NCBI RefSeq assembly: GCF_036077095.1
Contig: NZ_CP107960.1
Span: forward strand, 8,680,001-8,744,000
Length of the DNA: 64,000 bases
DNA from: Streptomyces sp. NBC_00376
GTDB taxonomy: Bacteria; Actinomycetota; Actinomycetes; Streptomycetales; Streptomycetaceae
Reading direction: 5' to 3'
The notes under the pieces are model-generated. The model was given only the letters and a program-made list of their open reading frames with translations, made no database searches and was not told the origin of the DNA. Shown here piece after piece: positions 54,491-63,475 of the stretch. The translations under genes and the position numbers were made by a program. Each line of letters opens with the position of its first letter. Positions within the stretch are counted from its first letter, which is position 1.

Positions 54491-55417
54491 ATGGAGCTCC
54501 GGACCCTTGAGTACTTCATCGCGGTGGCGGAGGAGCAGTCGTTCACCAAGGCGGCGGCTCGCTGCCATGTCGTTCAGCCCGCGATCAGCCAGCAGATCCA
54601 GGCCCTGGAAAAGGAGCTGGGAGAGGCACTGTTCGAACGGCTGCCCCGACAGGTGGTCCTCACCTCCGGCGGCGCCGCCCTGCTGCCGCACGCCCGCGCC
54701 TGTCTGGCAGCCGCCGCGGCGGCCGTCCTGGAGTTCGCCGACCGTTCCGGTCTGCTCGGCGGCTCGTTCGCGCTCGGCACTGTCGGCGGCCTGGAAGGCA
54801 CCTGTATACCCCGGCTGCTCGGGGAGTACCACCGCCGGTACCCGCGGGTCGCTGTGAGTCTCACCGGGGCGTCGAGCCCGTCTCTGCTGGCGAAGGTCCG
54901 TAATGGGGAGATCGACGCGGCCGTGGTCGCGGGGCCGCCCGAGGGCGCGCTCGCCGCCGTCGCGTCGCGGGTGCTCCTGGAGGACCGGATCGTCGCGGTC
55001 CTCCCCGCCGGAAGCCGGGCCGCGAACCGGCCGATGCCTCTTGACGAGGTGGTTCGGAGCCCGGTCATCAGCTACGGCCCCGACAGCGGGGTGCATGCGT
55101 TCGTCCGTGAGGCCTTCGCCGCCAAGGGGCTGCGGCTGGACATCGCCTACGCGACGAATGACGTTGCTCTCCAGGTCGCGTTGGTCGCGGAGCGGATCGG
55201 GATCGCCCTGACCTCCCATGCGAGTCCGGTGCTTTCCGCCGACCCGCGGTTCGTCGTCGTGACGCTGGAGCCGGCCATCCGGTTGCGGAAGGTGTTCGTC
55301 TGGAGACCTGGCACCCGGCCGAGCGCGCCGCTGCGGGCCTTTCTCGACCTGTGGACGGAGCTGTCCGACCGGCCGACGCGTGACGGGCCTGCCACCGGGG
55401 CCACCGTGGGTGGATGA
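54491..55417 (+). CDS. LysR-family transcriptional regulator
   Basis: 308 residues: MELRTLEYFIAVAEEQSFTK then AAARCHVVQPAISQQIQALE (winged HTH, residues ~18-40), followed by a periplasmic-binding-type effector domain (GSFALGTVGGLEGTCIPRLL, ISYGPDSGVHAFVREAFAAK, VALVAERIGIALTSHASPVL). It is divergent from the flavin monooxygenase, the classical arrangement for control of that gene. No T-N11-A box could be singled out in the shared region. Intact. Confidence 0.9.
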   Translation: MELRTLEYFIAVAEEQSFTKAAARCHVVQPAISQQIQALEKELGEALFERLPRQVVLTSGGAALLPHARACLAAAAAAVLEFADRSGLLGGSFALGTVGGLEGTCIPRLLGEYHRRYPRVAVSLTGASSPSLLAKVRNGEIDAAVVAGPPEGALAAVASRVLLEDRIVAVLPAGSRAANRPMPLDEVVRSPVISYGPDSGVHAFVREAFAAKGLRLDIAYATNDVALQVALVAERIGIALTSHASPVLSADPRFVVVTLEPAIRLRKVFVWRPGTRPSAPLRAFLDLWTELSDRPTRDGPATGATVGG

Positions 55418-55525
55418 GCACCGGTGGAGCGGGCCACGGGCTCGGTCCGCGCCGGAGCGTTCCGCTTCTGTGTGGAGCGTGCGCCGTGCCCACATCCGCG
55501 CGGCGGCCGGTCATGTGCGGTTTGT

Positions 55526-55690
55526 GATCGCCAGGGCCATGTTTGCCGCGGCTGTCAGGGTCGCGTCGTCGGTACTCTCCGCCGCCCAGGCGATGTGGCC
55601 GTCGGGACGTACAAGTGCGGCGCGCACCTTCGCCCATGCTGGGGGCGGCGTCGCGAGCGCGGCGCGGTGCACTGTCAGGCCCGCCTGTGC
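55526..55690 (-). pseudogene. FAD-dependent aromatic monooxygenase, C-terminal fragment
   Basis: The frame ends AWAKVRAALVRPDGHIAWAA then ESTDDATLTAAANMALAITN and RT-stop, the thioredoxin-like tail of phenol or polyketide hydroxylases. Only ~55 residues remain. Compare 28101-28290. Confidence 0.7.
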
Positions 55691-56014
55691 GAGGGGAGCG
55701 CGCCGTCTGCCTCGCAGGTGAGGTCGAGCGGCAGGCAGGCGTCCGCGCGGCGCCGGCCGAACAGGCTGGTCGCTGGGAGATCCGCGAGGACGACCCCACT
55801 GATCTCGACGAAGACTGGGGAGCATCCGCCGACTTCACCCCTGAGGCGAGCGACCCCCGCTTTCTGGAGCGCTTCACCAAGCGCGCGCAAGTCCAGACCG
55901 CCTTCACAGGGCCTTCCCTTCTCTGGGCTCGACCCGCCGGTATTTCACCGTCGTCCGGCGGCCCTCCGGACTGCCGGACTTCGGGCCAGGCACCGAATGG
56001 AAGAAGCGCCGTCA
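55691..56014. other. Region without a supportable gene
   Basis: Both strands stay open (plus DPTDLDEDWGASADFTPEAS; minus GVARLRGEVGGCSPVFVEIS), but neither shows a domain, start or stop that fits. Probably recombined coding debris. Confidence 0.35.
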
Positions 56015-56165
56015 GGTGTCGGCCGACGCCGGTTTCCTCGGCCGGCTGAGGGCGGCACCTTTGCGGGCGAGGCGCCTGGTCTTGAGGGTGATGGCCGCCC
56101 AGGTGATCAGCGTCTCGGAGTTCTGGATGAGCCGTTCGTGGTTCTGGTCCCACTTCTGTGGGCCT
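56015..56165 (-). pseudogene. IS5-family transposase C-terminal fragment
   Basis: The minus frame reads QKWDQNHERLIQNSETLITW then AAITLKTRRLARKGA to a stop, matching the end of IS5-type transposases (RDYERLxxxSETxIxWAxIxLMxRRL). The catalytic core is missing. Confidence 0.65.
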
Positions 56166-56247
56166 ACTCCCTGTGACTGTTGTTCTCGCTCGCACGTCTC
56201 GCGAGATCGTCTGGAAACTGTCGGTGCCGGGCTGATGGTTCTGGGCT

Positions 56248-56750
56248 GTGCGCGAGGTACTGCTCCGGCTGGAAGAACTGCTCTTCCTGGCGGCTCCGGA
56301 GATCAGGGTGGTGTCGGTGCAGGACGACGGCGAGGTGATTCGAGTCGGTGTCAGATGTCGGATGCCCCGTCCCGCTGACCTTCCCGTTGCGGGACGGCGG
56401 CTGGTACTGCGGCTTCGTGTCCGGCGCTTCACGTGCGAAGACGTCTCCTGCGGGCGGCGGACGTTCGTCGAACAGGTCGCGGGCCTGACCCGCCGGTACA
56501 GCCAACCGACCGAACGAATGCGGTCGGCCCCGGCCGAGGCCGGACTCGCCGCGCGGTGCCCGGCCGGCCGACGTCCTTGGGACGAGAGCAGGCCGGGACA
56601 CGGTTCTGCGCCCGGTCGACGCTCTCCCGGAGCCTCGACCGCGGAGCCCACGGGTTGTCGGCGTCGATGAGTACGCGATGCGCAAAGGCCGCGTCTCCGG
56701 GAGCGTGCTGGTCAACGTCGAGACCCGCAGACCGGTGGACCTTGTGCCGT
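56248..56750 (+). pseudogene. ISL3-family transposase, deleted and frameshifted
   Basis: LEELLFLAAPEIRVVSVQDD then, after an apparent loss of the Cys-rich segment, ADLPVAGRRLVLRLRVRRFT and CGRRTFVEQVAGLTRRYSQP. In another frame follows PRVVGVDEYAMRKGRVSGSV then LVNVETRRPVDLVP (catalytic Asp of VDEYA). The gene is cut at 56743 by the next element. Confidence 0.8.
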
Positions 56751-57933
56751 TCAGAAATGCGTGGCTGCAGGTCGTAGGGGGCCTGGTGGCGCTCAGGGTC
56801 GCGTAGGACGATGCCGCGGGTGATTGTCTCGCTGGTCTATCGGGTGACGAGGAAGCTGTTGTCGGTCCCGGTGTTGCTGCTGCGTCGGCAGGTGGCCAAG
56901 GACACCGAACTTCTTTTCCTGCGGCACGAGAACGCGGTGCTGCGCAGGCAACTTGCGGGTCCGGTGCGCTACGAGCCGGCGGACCGGCTGTGGTTCGCGG
57001 CGTTGTCCTCGTTGATCCCCCGGCGTCGTTGGGCTCAGGTGTTCCCGGTGACTCCGGGCACCGTATTGGCGTGGCATCGAAGGCTCGTGGCGCGCCGGTG
57101 GGACTGCGGCAAGCGCCGGAGCAGGCCCGACCGGCCACCGACCACGAAGGCGATCAAAGAGCTGGCGCTGCGGCTGGCCGCAGAGTATCGGCGCTGGAGG
57201 TGTCGCAGGATCCAAGGCAAGCTCGCGCGGCTCAGGCATCGGGTCGGAGCCTCCACGGTCTGGGAGACCTTGACTGTTGCCGGAGTAGGCCCTGCTCCGC
57301 GTAGAGGTGGGCCGACGTGGCGAGAGTTCCTGACGGCGCAGGCCGACGGCGTCATCGCCTGCGACTTCCTGCACATCGACCTGGCCGATCTTCGCCGAGT
57401 CTGCGCGCTGGTCTTCCTCGAGCACGGCACGCGCCGCCTGCGCATCGCTGGTGTGACCGCGCATCCGACCGCGCAGCGGACGGTCCAGCAAGCCCGCAGC
57501 ATCGCCGTCGACCCGGGCCTGCGCTTGGAGTCGCCGCGCTTCTTGGTCCGCGACCGGGACCGCAAGTACACCGAGTCCTTCGACCCGGTCCTCGCGGCAG
57601 AGGGCATCGAGACCCTGAAGACGGCGCCGCGGGCCCCACGGATGAACGCGCACTGCGAAAGGGGCATCGAGAGACTCCGGCGCGAGGCCCTTGACCACCT
57701 GCTGATCCTGAACGAAGCCCACGCTCGACGCGTGCTCGACGTCTACGCCTTCCACTACAGCGACCATCGCCCCACCGGGACCGGGGACAACTTCCTCCCC
57801 TCGCCCGGGAGCACCCGGCGCCCTCGACCGATTTGACCGCGCACCGACTCCTCCACACCCGAGTACTGGGCGACGTCATCAACGAGTACAGATACGCGGC
57901 TCGCCCAGCAGCGATGAGTCTCTGAACGGCACA
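56743..57933 (+). mobile_element. Integrase-core insertion sequence with short inverted repeats
   Basis: TGTGCCGTTCAGA (56743-56755) and TCTGAACGGCACA (57921-57933) form perfect 13-bp ends around a single transposase gene, giving 1191 bp. The left flank is the ISL3 remnant, the right flank the crotonase remnant, so the flanks are unrelated and an intervening deletion is likely. Confidence 0.8.
56811..57925 (+). pseudogene. Integrase-core (rve) transposase, frameshifted near its end
   Basis: MPRVIVSLVYRVTRKLLSVP, LLFLRHENAVLRRQLAGPVR, the core with Asp in VIACDFLHIDLADL, Asp in FLVRDRDRKYTESFDPVLAA and Glu in MNAHCERGIERLRREALDHL. Near 57785 the frame shifts: the main frame stops at 57836, but the alternative frame gives the expected end TRVLGDVINEYRYAARPAAM. 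The DDE triad lies before the shift, so partial activity cannot be excluded. Confidence 0.85.
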
Positions 57934-58231
57934 GGTTCGCCCTGGTCCACCACCTCACCGAACCGGGCCAAGAGGCCATGAAGCAGGCCATGGAACCCGC
58001 CACCCCTGCGGCGCACCAACGCCCCACTCGCTGTGGCAGCAGTTAATCGTGTCGTCACCGAACGGACCGCATCCCGCGACGAGGACGCCTTGGTCGAGCA
58101 GGATCAAAATCGTCGCCCTGGTTCTGGCGTACCACGACATCGACGAAGGGGACGGAGCCTTCACCGAGAGGTGCTCACCTCACTGGCGGGGCCGTTACCC
58201 CGGCGCCCAGCCCGAGCATGAAAGCCGGTAG
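57930..58231 (+). pseudogene. Enoyl-CoA hydratase C-terminal remnant
   Basis: FALVHHLTEPGQEAMKQAME, then in another frame NRVVTERTASRDEDALVEQD, then in a third AYHDIDEGDGAFTERCSPHW. These follow, block by block, the end of the hydratase at 50469-51248 (LVNHLTEPGEALAQAMELAY, KRVVNERTAFRDQDALREQD, AFAEKRPPHW), showing a decayed paralogue. Confidence 0.85.
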
Positions 58232-58236
58232 CAACA

Positions 58237-59847
58237 ATGACTGAGCGATCCACCGTCCGTAGCGTGACCTACGACCTGCTGCGGACCCTCAAACTCACCA
58301 CGGTTTTCGGCAATCCCGGCTCCACCGAACAGCCCTTTCTGCAGGAATTCCCCGAGGACTTCACCTACATCCTGGCCCTGCAGGAGGCGTCCGTCATCGC
58401 GATGGCCGACACCTACGCCCAGGTAACCCGCCGCCCCGCACTGGTCAACGTGCACTCCTCGGCCGGGCTCGGTAACGCCGTGGGCAACCTGGTGGCGGCC
58501 TACCACGGAAACACGCCCCTGATCATCACCTCGGGTCAGCAGCACCGGGAACTGGTGATCGGGGAGCCGTATCTCGGCAACCGTGAGGCCACCACACTGC
58601 CGAAGCCGTGGGTGAAATGGTCCTACGAGCCGGCGCGTGCCGAAGACGTCCCCGAGGCCTTCATGCGGGCCTACGCGGAGGCGTTGCAGCCGCCGACGGG
58701 ACCGGTCTACCTGTCGATTCCCATGGACGACTGGAAGCGTCCCCTCTCCGGTTTTGCCCGTGTGCGGACGGTGAGCGACCGCGTCGCCCCCGACACGGAG
58801 CGGCTGCGGGGCTTCGCCGACCGCATCTCCGCCAGCTGTCGTCCCGCGCTGGTCTTCGGGCCGGAGGTCGACCGCAGCGGCGGCTGGGACGCAGCCGTCG
58901 CGCTCGCGGAGAAGCTGCGCGCCGCCGTCTACGGAGCCCCGCTGCTGGACCGCGCCTCCTTCCCCGAAGACCACCCCCTCTTCTGCGGCCCGCTCGGCAT
59001 GTCGGTGAAGACCATCGGCGACCGGCTGGCGGGACATGACCTGGTGGTGGTGATCGGCGCGGAGGTGTTCCGGTACTACCCCTACGTGCCCGGCCTGTAC
59101 CTGCCGGAGGGCACGGAGCTTCTGCAGATCACCGGCAATCAGGGTGTTGCCGCGGCGGCGCGCGTGGGCGACAGCCTTCTGGGCGATCCCATGAAGGCGA
59201 TCGAGTTGCTCCTGGACATGGTCGCGGAGGGGGCTGCGCGGACCGCTCCGGAGCCGATGGCGCGGCCCCGTGAGCTGCCGCAGGTGCCGAACAGCCCGCT
59301 CACTCCACCGGAGGTCTATGCCACCCTGAGCAGGGTGCGGCCGTCCGACGCGGTCATCGTCAACGAATCGACGTCCACGATGGCGCAGCAGGTCGAGTGG
59401 CTTCCGACGGTCAGGACCGGATCGTTCTTCGCCACGGCAAGCGGAGGTATCGGCTGGGGCACCCCGGCTGCGGTGGGGGTCGCGCTCGGCGACCAGGACA
59501 GGGGCGTCGAACGGCCGGTCGTCGGCCTGATCGGCGACGGCTCCTTCCAGTACTCCGTCCAGGCCATCTGGACGGCGGCGCAGCACAACCTTCCGATCGT
59601 CTACGTGGTCATGCGTAACCAGGAGTACTCCATCCTCAAGTCGTTCGCGGTGTTGGAGGAGACGCCGGGCGTTCCGGGACTCGACCTGCCTGGGATCGAC
59701 ATCGCCTCCGTGGCCCGCGGCTTCGGATGCCGTGCCGTCGACGTGGAGACCACCGAGGACCTGGAGCGAGAGTTCAAGGCAGCCCTGGCCGCCGGGACCA
59801 CCACAGTCATCGTGGTGCCCACGCAACCCCAGAAGGCGATGTTGTAG
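58237..59847 (+). CDS. Benzoylformate decarboxylase-like ThDP enzyme
   Basis: 536 residues from ATG 58237, 6 nt after the crotonase remnant. N-terminal PYR domain: TTVFGNPGSTEQPFLQEFPE (Ser29), YILALQEASVIAMADTYAQV (Glu50 for ThDP activation) and LVNVHSSAGLGNAVGNLVAA (His73). C-terminal PP domain: GLIGDGSFQYSVQAIWTAAQ then HNLPIVYVVMRNQEY, the GDG ThDP-binding motif. Ser29, Glu50 and His73 correspond to Ser26, Glu47 and His70 of the Pseudomonas enzyme. Its second active-site His281 seems replaced by Tyr (VFRYYPYVPG). It would decarboxylate an aryl- or alkyl-glyoxylate to an aldehyde. It may belong functionally to the CoA-catabolic cluster 7 kb upstream. Intact. Confidence 0.88.
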   Translation: MTERSTVRSVTYDLLRTLKLTTVFGNPGSTEQPFLQEFPEDFTYILALQEASVIAMADTYAQVTRRPALVNVHSSAGLGNAVGNLVAAYHGNTPLIITSGQQHRELVIGEPYLGNREATTLPKPWVKWSYEPARAEDVPEAFMRAYAEALQPPTGPVYLSIPMDDWKRPLSGFARVRTVSDRVAPDTERLRGFADRISASCRPALVFGPEVDRSGGWDAAVALAEKLRAAVYGAPLLDRASFPEDHPLFCGPLGMSVKTIGDRLAGHDLVVVIGAEVFRYYPYVPGLYLPEGTELLQITGNQGVAAAARVGDSLLGDPMKAIELLLDMVAEGAARTAPEPMARPRELPQVPNSPLTPPEVYATLSRVRPSDAVIVNESTSTMAQQVEWLPTVRTGSFFATASGGIGWGTPAAVGVALGDQDRGVERPVVGLIGDGSFQYSVQAIWTAAQHNLPIVYVVMRNQEYSILKSFAVLEETPGVPGLDLPGIDIASVARGFGCRAVDVETTEDLEREFKAALAAGTTTVIVVPTQPQKAML

Positions 59848-59884
59848 GCCGTACGGTCCGCTCGATCGGACAGGAGAGAGCCGC

Positions 59885-60309
59885 CATGGACTTTGGGCTG
59901 AAGGGCCGGTGCACATCGTCACCGGCCCGTCGGCCACCGGCGAACCCTGGCAGTACTTCGACCTGGGCCACGCCTGGTGAACCTGCAGTTTCTTCGAGCA
60001 GTGCCAGCACAGGGCTGCCTGAGCCCGCCGCGACTTCTACGCTCCCAAGGGCTTCAGCAAGGCGCAACTACTGGAAGCCAAGGAGACCTTGCAGCGCATG
60101 CTCGCCCCATCCTGCTGACCGAGGACGAACGAGCTGCGGTCGATGTCGGGCAAACCGCCATCGATGCGTTCCTCGCCCGGCTCACCGGCACCGGCGCATC
60201 CAGCACCATGCGGGTGGTGGACCGTCGCGATGTCCACTGGCCTGTCCCACCCCGAGAGCCGTGGCCGGTCTATCCCGGGATCGAAGGGCTGTATGTGAGT
60301 CCCGCCTGA
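59885..60309 (+). pseudogene. SDR start codons fused to an integrase C-terminal remnant
   Basis: MDFGLKG with AGGAGAGAG upstream looks like the start of a short-chain dehydrogenase that once followed the decarboxylase. It then turns into HIVTGPSATGEPWQYFDLGH then AW-stop, and in other frames DFYAPKGFSKAQLLEAKETL and ILLTEDERAAVDVGQTAIDA, the C-terminal part of a Streptomyces tyrosine recombinase family (Cys-rich FFEQC segment). It contains a TGA and a frameshift. Confidence 0.65.
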
Positions 60310-60420
60310 CGTGGGATCGGGGGACCGTAGCCGGATTCCCATCCGGCTCAAGGCGCGACACCCTGCGCGTGCGACGGAAAGACTGCCGGGCCGGGACAGG
60401 ACACGCGGGAGGCGGGGATG

Positions 60421-61149
60421 TCAGGAGAGCCAGTCGGTGTAGCGGGTGGGGGCGAGGTGGGCGTTCTTGTCGGTGAGGACGTCGCCCTTGACGGCGGCGA
60501 ACATGCCGGCGGTGGGGTCGGTGACGACGGTGCGGTCGTCGCCCTTGTGGGAGAGGGTGATCCGGCCCAGCTCGTCCAGGCTGAAGATCTCGGGGCCGGC
60601 GATGTTGCGGATGCCGTTCAGCGGGGCGCCCGCGGCGACCTCCGCCACCGCGCCGGCCACGTCCTTGGACGCGATCGGCTGGATCGGAGTGGCGGGCAGC
60701 CGGACGGTGTCGCCGTCGGTGGTCCAGGACAGGACGGCGTCCATGAACTCCATGAACTGAGTGGCCCGGACGATCGAGTAGGGGATCGGCCCGGCCGCGA
60801 GGATGTTCTCCTGGAGCGTCTTGGCGCGGTAGTAGTCCAGCTCCGGGACCTGGTCCGTGCCGACGATCGAGAGGATGACGAAGTGGCCGACGCCGCCCTT
60901 CTGGGCCGCGGCCAGAAGGTTGTCCATCGAGGTCCGGAAGAAGGCCGGGGACGCTTCGTCGAAGGTCGGGGAGTTCGTCAGATTGACGACGACGCCGGCC
61001 CCCGCCACCGCCTCGTCCAGTCCCTGGCCGCTGATGACGTCCACTCCGGTGGACTGCGAGTGAGGTACCGCCTCGTGTCCGGCGGCGTTCAGATCCTAGA
61101 CGACCTGCGCCCCGATCAGCCCGGTACCGCCGATGACTGCGAACTTCAT
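60421..61149 (-). pseudogene. NmrA-type NAD(P)-binding protein with amber codon 18
   Basis: From ATG 61149 the frame gives MKFAVIGGTGLIGAQVV and then TAG (61098-61096) where relatives have Arg or Lys. It is otherwise open to the stop: GVDVISGQGLDEAVAGAGVV, FVILSIVGTDQVPELDYYRA, ILAAGPIPYSIVRATQFMEF, GMFAAVKGDVLTDKNAHLAP. Restart at 61044 would lose the GGTGLIG dinucleotide-binding loop. It is the best preserved of three related copies (24208, 51330). Confidence 0.85.
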
Positions 61150-61575
<426 letters not shown>

Positions 61576-62481
61576 ATGACCGAGCTACACATACGACAAC
61601 CCGCACCTTCACCCGCGCCCACGGCCGCCGGGGCCATGGGCCGCGCGTTGGCTGGCGGCCTGATCATGGCGGTGGCGCTCGGTGTCGGCAACGGCCTCGG
61701 ACCCGTACTGGCGGACGCCGCCGGAGCCAGTGGCTTGGCCGCCCGGCTGATCGCTGCGGCCCTCGTCACCGTCGTGGCCGTGCCGTTCGTCCTGCGTTTG
61801 TCACACCCCCGGACGGTCGGCTTCGGCAGTCCGGGCGCGAGCCTACGGGCGTTCCTCACCGGCGTCGGGGTGACGGCCGCGGCAGCGGCGCTGGTCCTGG
61901 GCGCGGGCACGGCTGTGGGGTTACTCGTCTGGCAGCAGCTGGACCTCGTCACCCTGGTCGGCTTTCTCGTCACCAACGCCGTCGTCGCGTTCCTGCTTGA
62001 AGCCTTGCCCGAGGAGACGACGCTGCGCGGCTACACGTGGACATTGCTGCGCAGACGGTTCGGTCCCGCACTGGCGGCGCTCGGCACCACGGCGGTCTTC
62101 CTGCTCGTACCGGGCACCTCGACGCTGGTGACGGTCGGCATTGCCCGGCTGGCCGGTGACGAGCCGGGCCATATCGGCATCGCCCCGGAGGGGCAGCACC
62201 CCGTCGACTACCTCATCCTCCTGACGGTCTTCAGCCTGACCCTGATCGCCGCCCGTGCGGCCGTGGGCCACGCCCCGTTGTGGGCGGCGATCGGCACGCA
62301 CCTGACCGTCCTGACCGTGAACCGCATCATGTTGCAGGGCGAGGCCCGCGACGCGGGCGTGACGGTGGAGCAGGCGTCCGGTGACGCGGTGCTACTCGTA
62401 CCGCTGTACCTGGTGGTCGTCGCGATCGCATTCCTGGCGTGCCGCCGAGTCACGCGTCGGCACACGCCCGGCGCAAGGTAG
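61576..62481 (+). CDS. CPBP-family intramembrane metalloprotease
   Basis: 301 residues from ATG 61576 (AGGAG ~6 nt upstream). About eight membrane segments. Motif 1 is EALPEETTLRGYTWTLLRRR (Glu146, Glu147, Arg151: EExxxR) and the later IGTHLTVLTVNR supplies the His and Asn ligands (HxxxxxxN). CPBP proteins cleave or process membrane-embedded substrates, for instance prenylated proteins or bacteriocin-related peptides. No substrate gene is nearby. Complete. Confidence 0.85.
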   Translation: MTELHIRQPAPSPAPTAAGAMGRALAGGLIMAVALGVGNGLGPVLADAAGASGLAARLIAAALVTVVAVPFVLRLSHPRTVGFGSPGASLRAFLTGVGVTAAAAALVLGAGTAVGLLVWQQLDLVTLVGFLVTNAVVAFLLEALPEETTLRGYTWTLLRRRFGPALAALGTTAVFLLVPGTSTLVTVGIARLAGDEPGHIGIAPEGQHPVDYLILLTVFSLTLIAARAAVGHAPLWAAIGTHLTVLTVNRIMLQGEARDAGVTVEQASGDAVLLVPLYLVVVAIAFLACRRVTRRHTPGAR

Positions 62482-62690
62482 GCGGTCACCGTCACCGGCC
62501 TGCTCGATGCCGGGCTCCTGGTCCGCGCAGAGAACGGGACCGCCGTCCTGCCCGACGACGTCCGGTACGGCCTTCGCCTCACGGACTCCGACGACGCCAG
62601 CCCCTACTGACACCCCTCATGGCGAGACCACTGACACCCAGTGGCAGACGCCACTGACTTCTCAGTGGCGGACGGCAGCCAGCCGGTGAC
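62482..62690. other. Possible regulator scrap
   Basis: A plus frame reads VTVTGLLDAGLLVRAENGTA then VLPDDVRYGLRLTDSDDASP and a stop, like the wing of a small winged-helix regulator. No start or upstream helix is present. Weak. Confidence 0.25.
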
Positions 62691-63020
62691 GTGTCCCGCC
62701 AAACGGGAGCACGCGAGATTTCCGCCTGCCTGATGGGCCGTCCTTTCGTCATCCGCGAATGTGGCCCTACCGCGGACGAGACCGTCGTCAGCTGGGCTGC
62801 CTGCCTGCTGGCCGACCGCGCCCTCGCCATCCGAGCACACCGGGACCACGCGGCCACTGATCATCACAGCGCCGGCCTGCAGCGCCTCGTCGACCGGGGC
62901 GCCCACGACACCGAAGCCGGCGCGCTGCTGCGCCATCCCGACCTGCTGGAACCCATCGCGAGGCTGCACCGCCCCCAGCTGATCGAGCTGCTCCACGCCG
63001 AGGCCGCTGGGACACCGTGA
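62691..63020 (+). CDS. Hypothetical protein
   Basis: 109 residues, with ATG 62733 a possible later start: MGRPFVIRECGPTADETVVS, WAACLLADRALAIRAHRDHA, LQRLVDRGAHDTEAGALLRH and LIELLHAEAAGTP. It is helical and hydrophilic with plausible codon use; no family recognised. The opposite strand is also open, so the call is tentative. Confidence 0.35.
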   Translation: MSRQTGAREISACLMGRPFVIRECGPTADETVVSWAACLLADRALAIRAHRDHAATDHHSAGLQRLVDRGAHDTEAGALLRHPDLLEPIARLHRPQLIELLHAEAAGTP

Positions 63021-63042
63021 CAAGCCTGCAAGCGGCCGGACG

Positions 63043-63475
63043 CATCGGTCCGCCCCCGAACGGGACGGAAGGCAGTCGTGCTGCCAATGACCGGTGGCCT
63101 GAGTGCAGCACACCGGGGTGCCCTGGCGGGATCTGCCTGCGCGTTTCGGCCAGTGGAAGACCAGGTACGAGAGGCATAGGCGCTGGTCGGCGGATGGCAC
63201 GGGGGGCAAGGTCTTCGCGGCTGTCCTGGCCGACGCCGACACGAAGGGCCGTATCGATTGGTCGATGGTGAGCGTGGACTCCACCTCCTGCCGGGCTCAC
63301 CAGCATGCGGCCGGAGCGCGCGGAAGATCCCCACGGGTGCCGGGAAAAGAACGACGCCCTGGCAGCACCGCCCCGACGAGGGGCTGGGACGCTTCCAGGG
63401 TGGCCTGACCTGTAAGACTCACCTTGCCGGGGAAGGCGGACGCTGGCCCTTGGCCGTGCTGATCACGCCGGGCCC
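63043..63475 (+). pseudogene. IS5-family transposase remnant
   Basis: TGVPWRDLPARFGQWKTRYE, KVFAAVLADADTKGRIDWSM and VSVDSTSCRAHQHAAGARG (first Asp) run in one frame to 63408. After a shift another gives GLGRFQGGLTCKTHLAGEGG then WPLAVLITPG. It breaks off within the core and is joined in frame to the following methyltransferase. Confidence 0.8.

Noticed and set aside
58195..59937. Long minus-strand frame opposite the decarboxylase
   Set aside because: Shadow frame of a complete ThDP enzyme; no homologous motifs.
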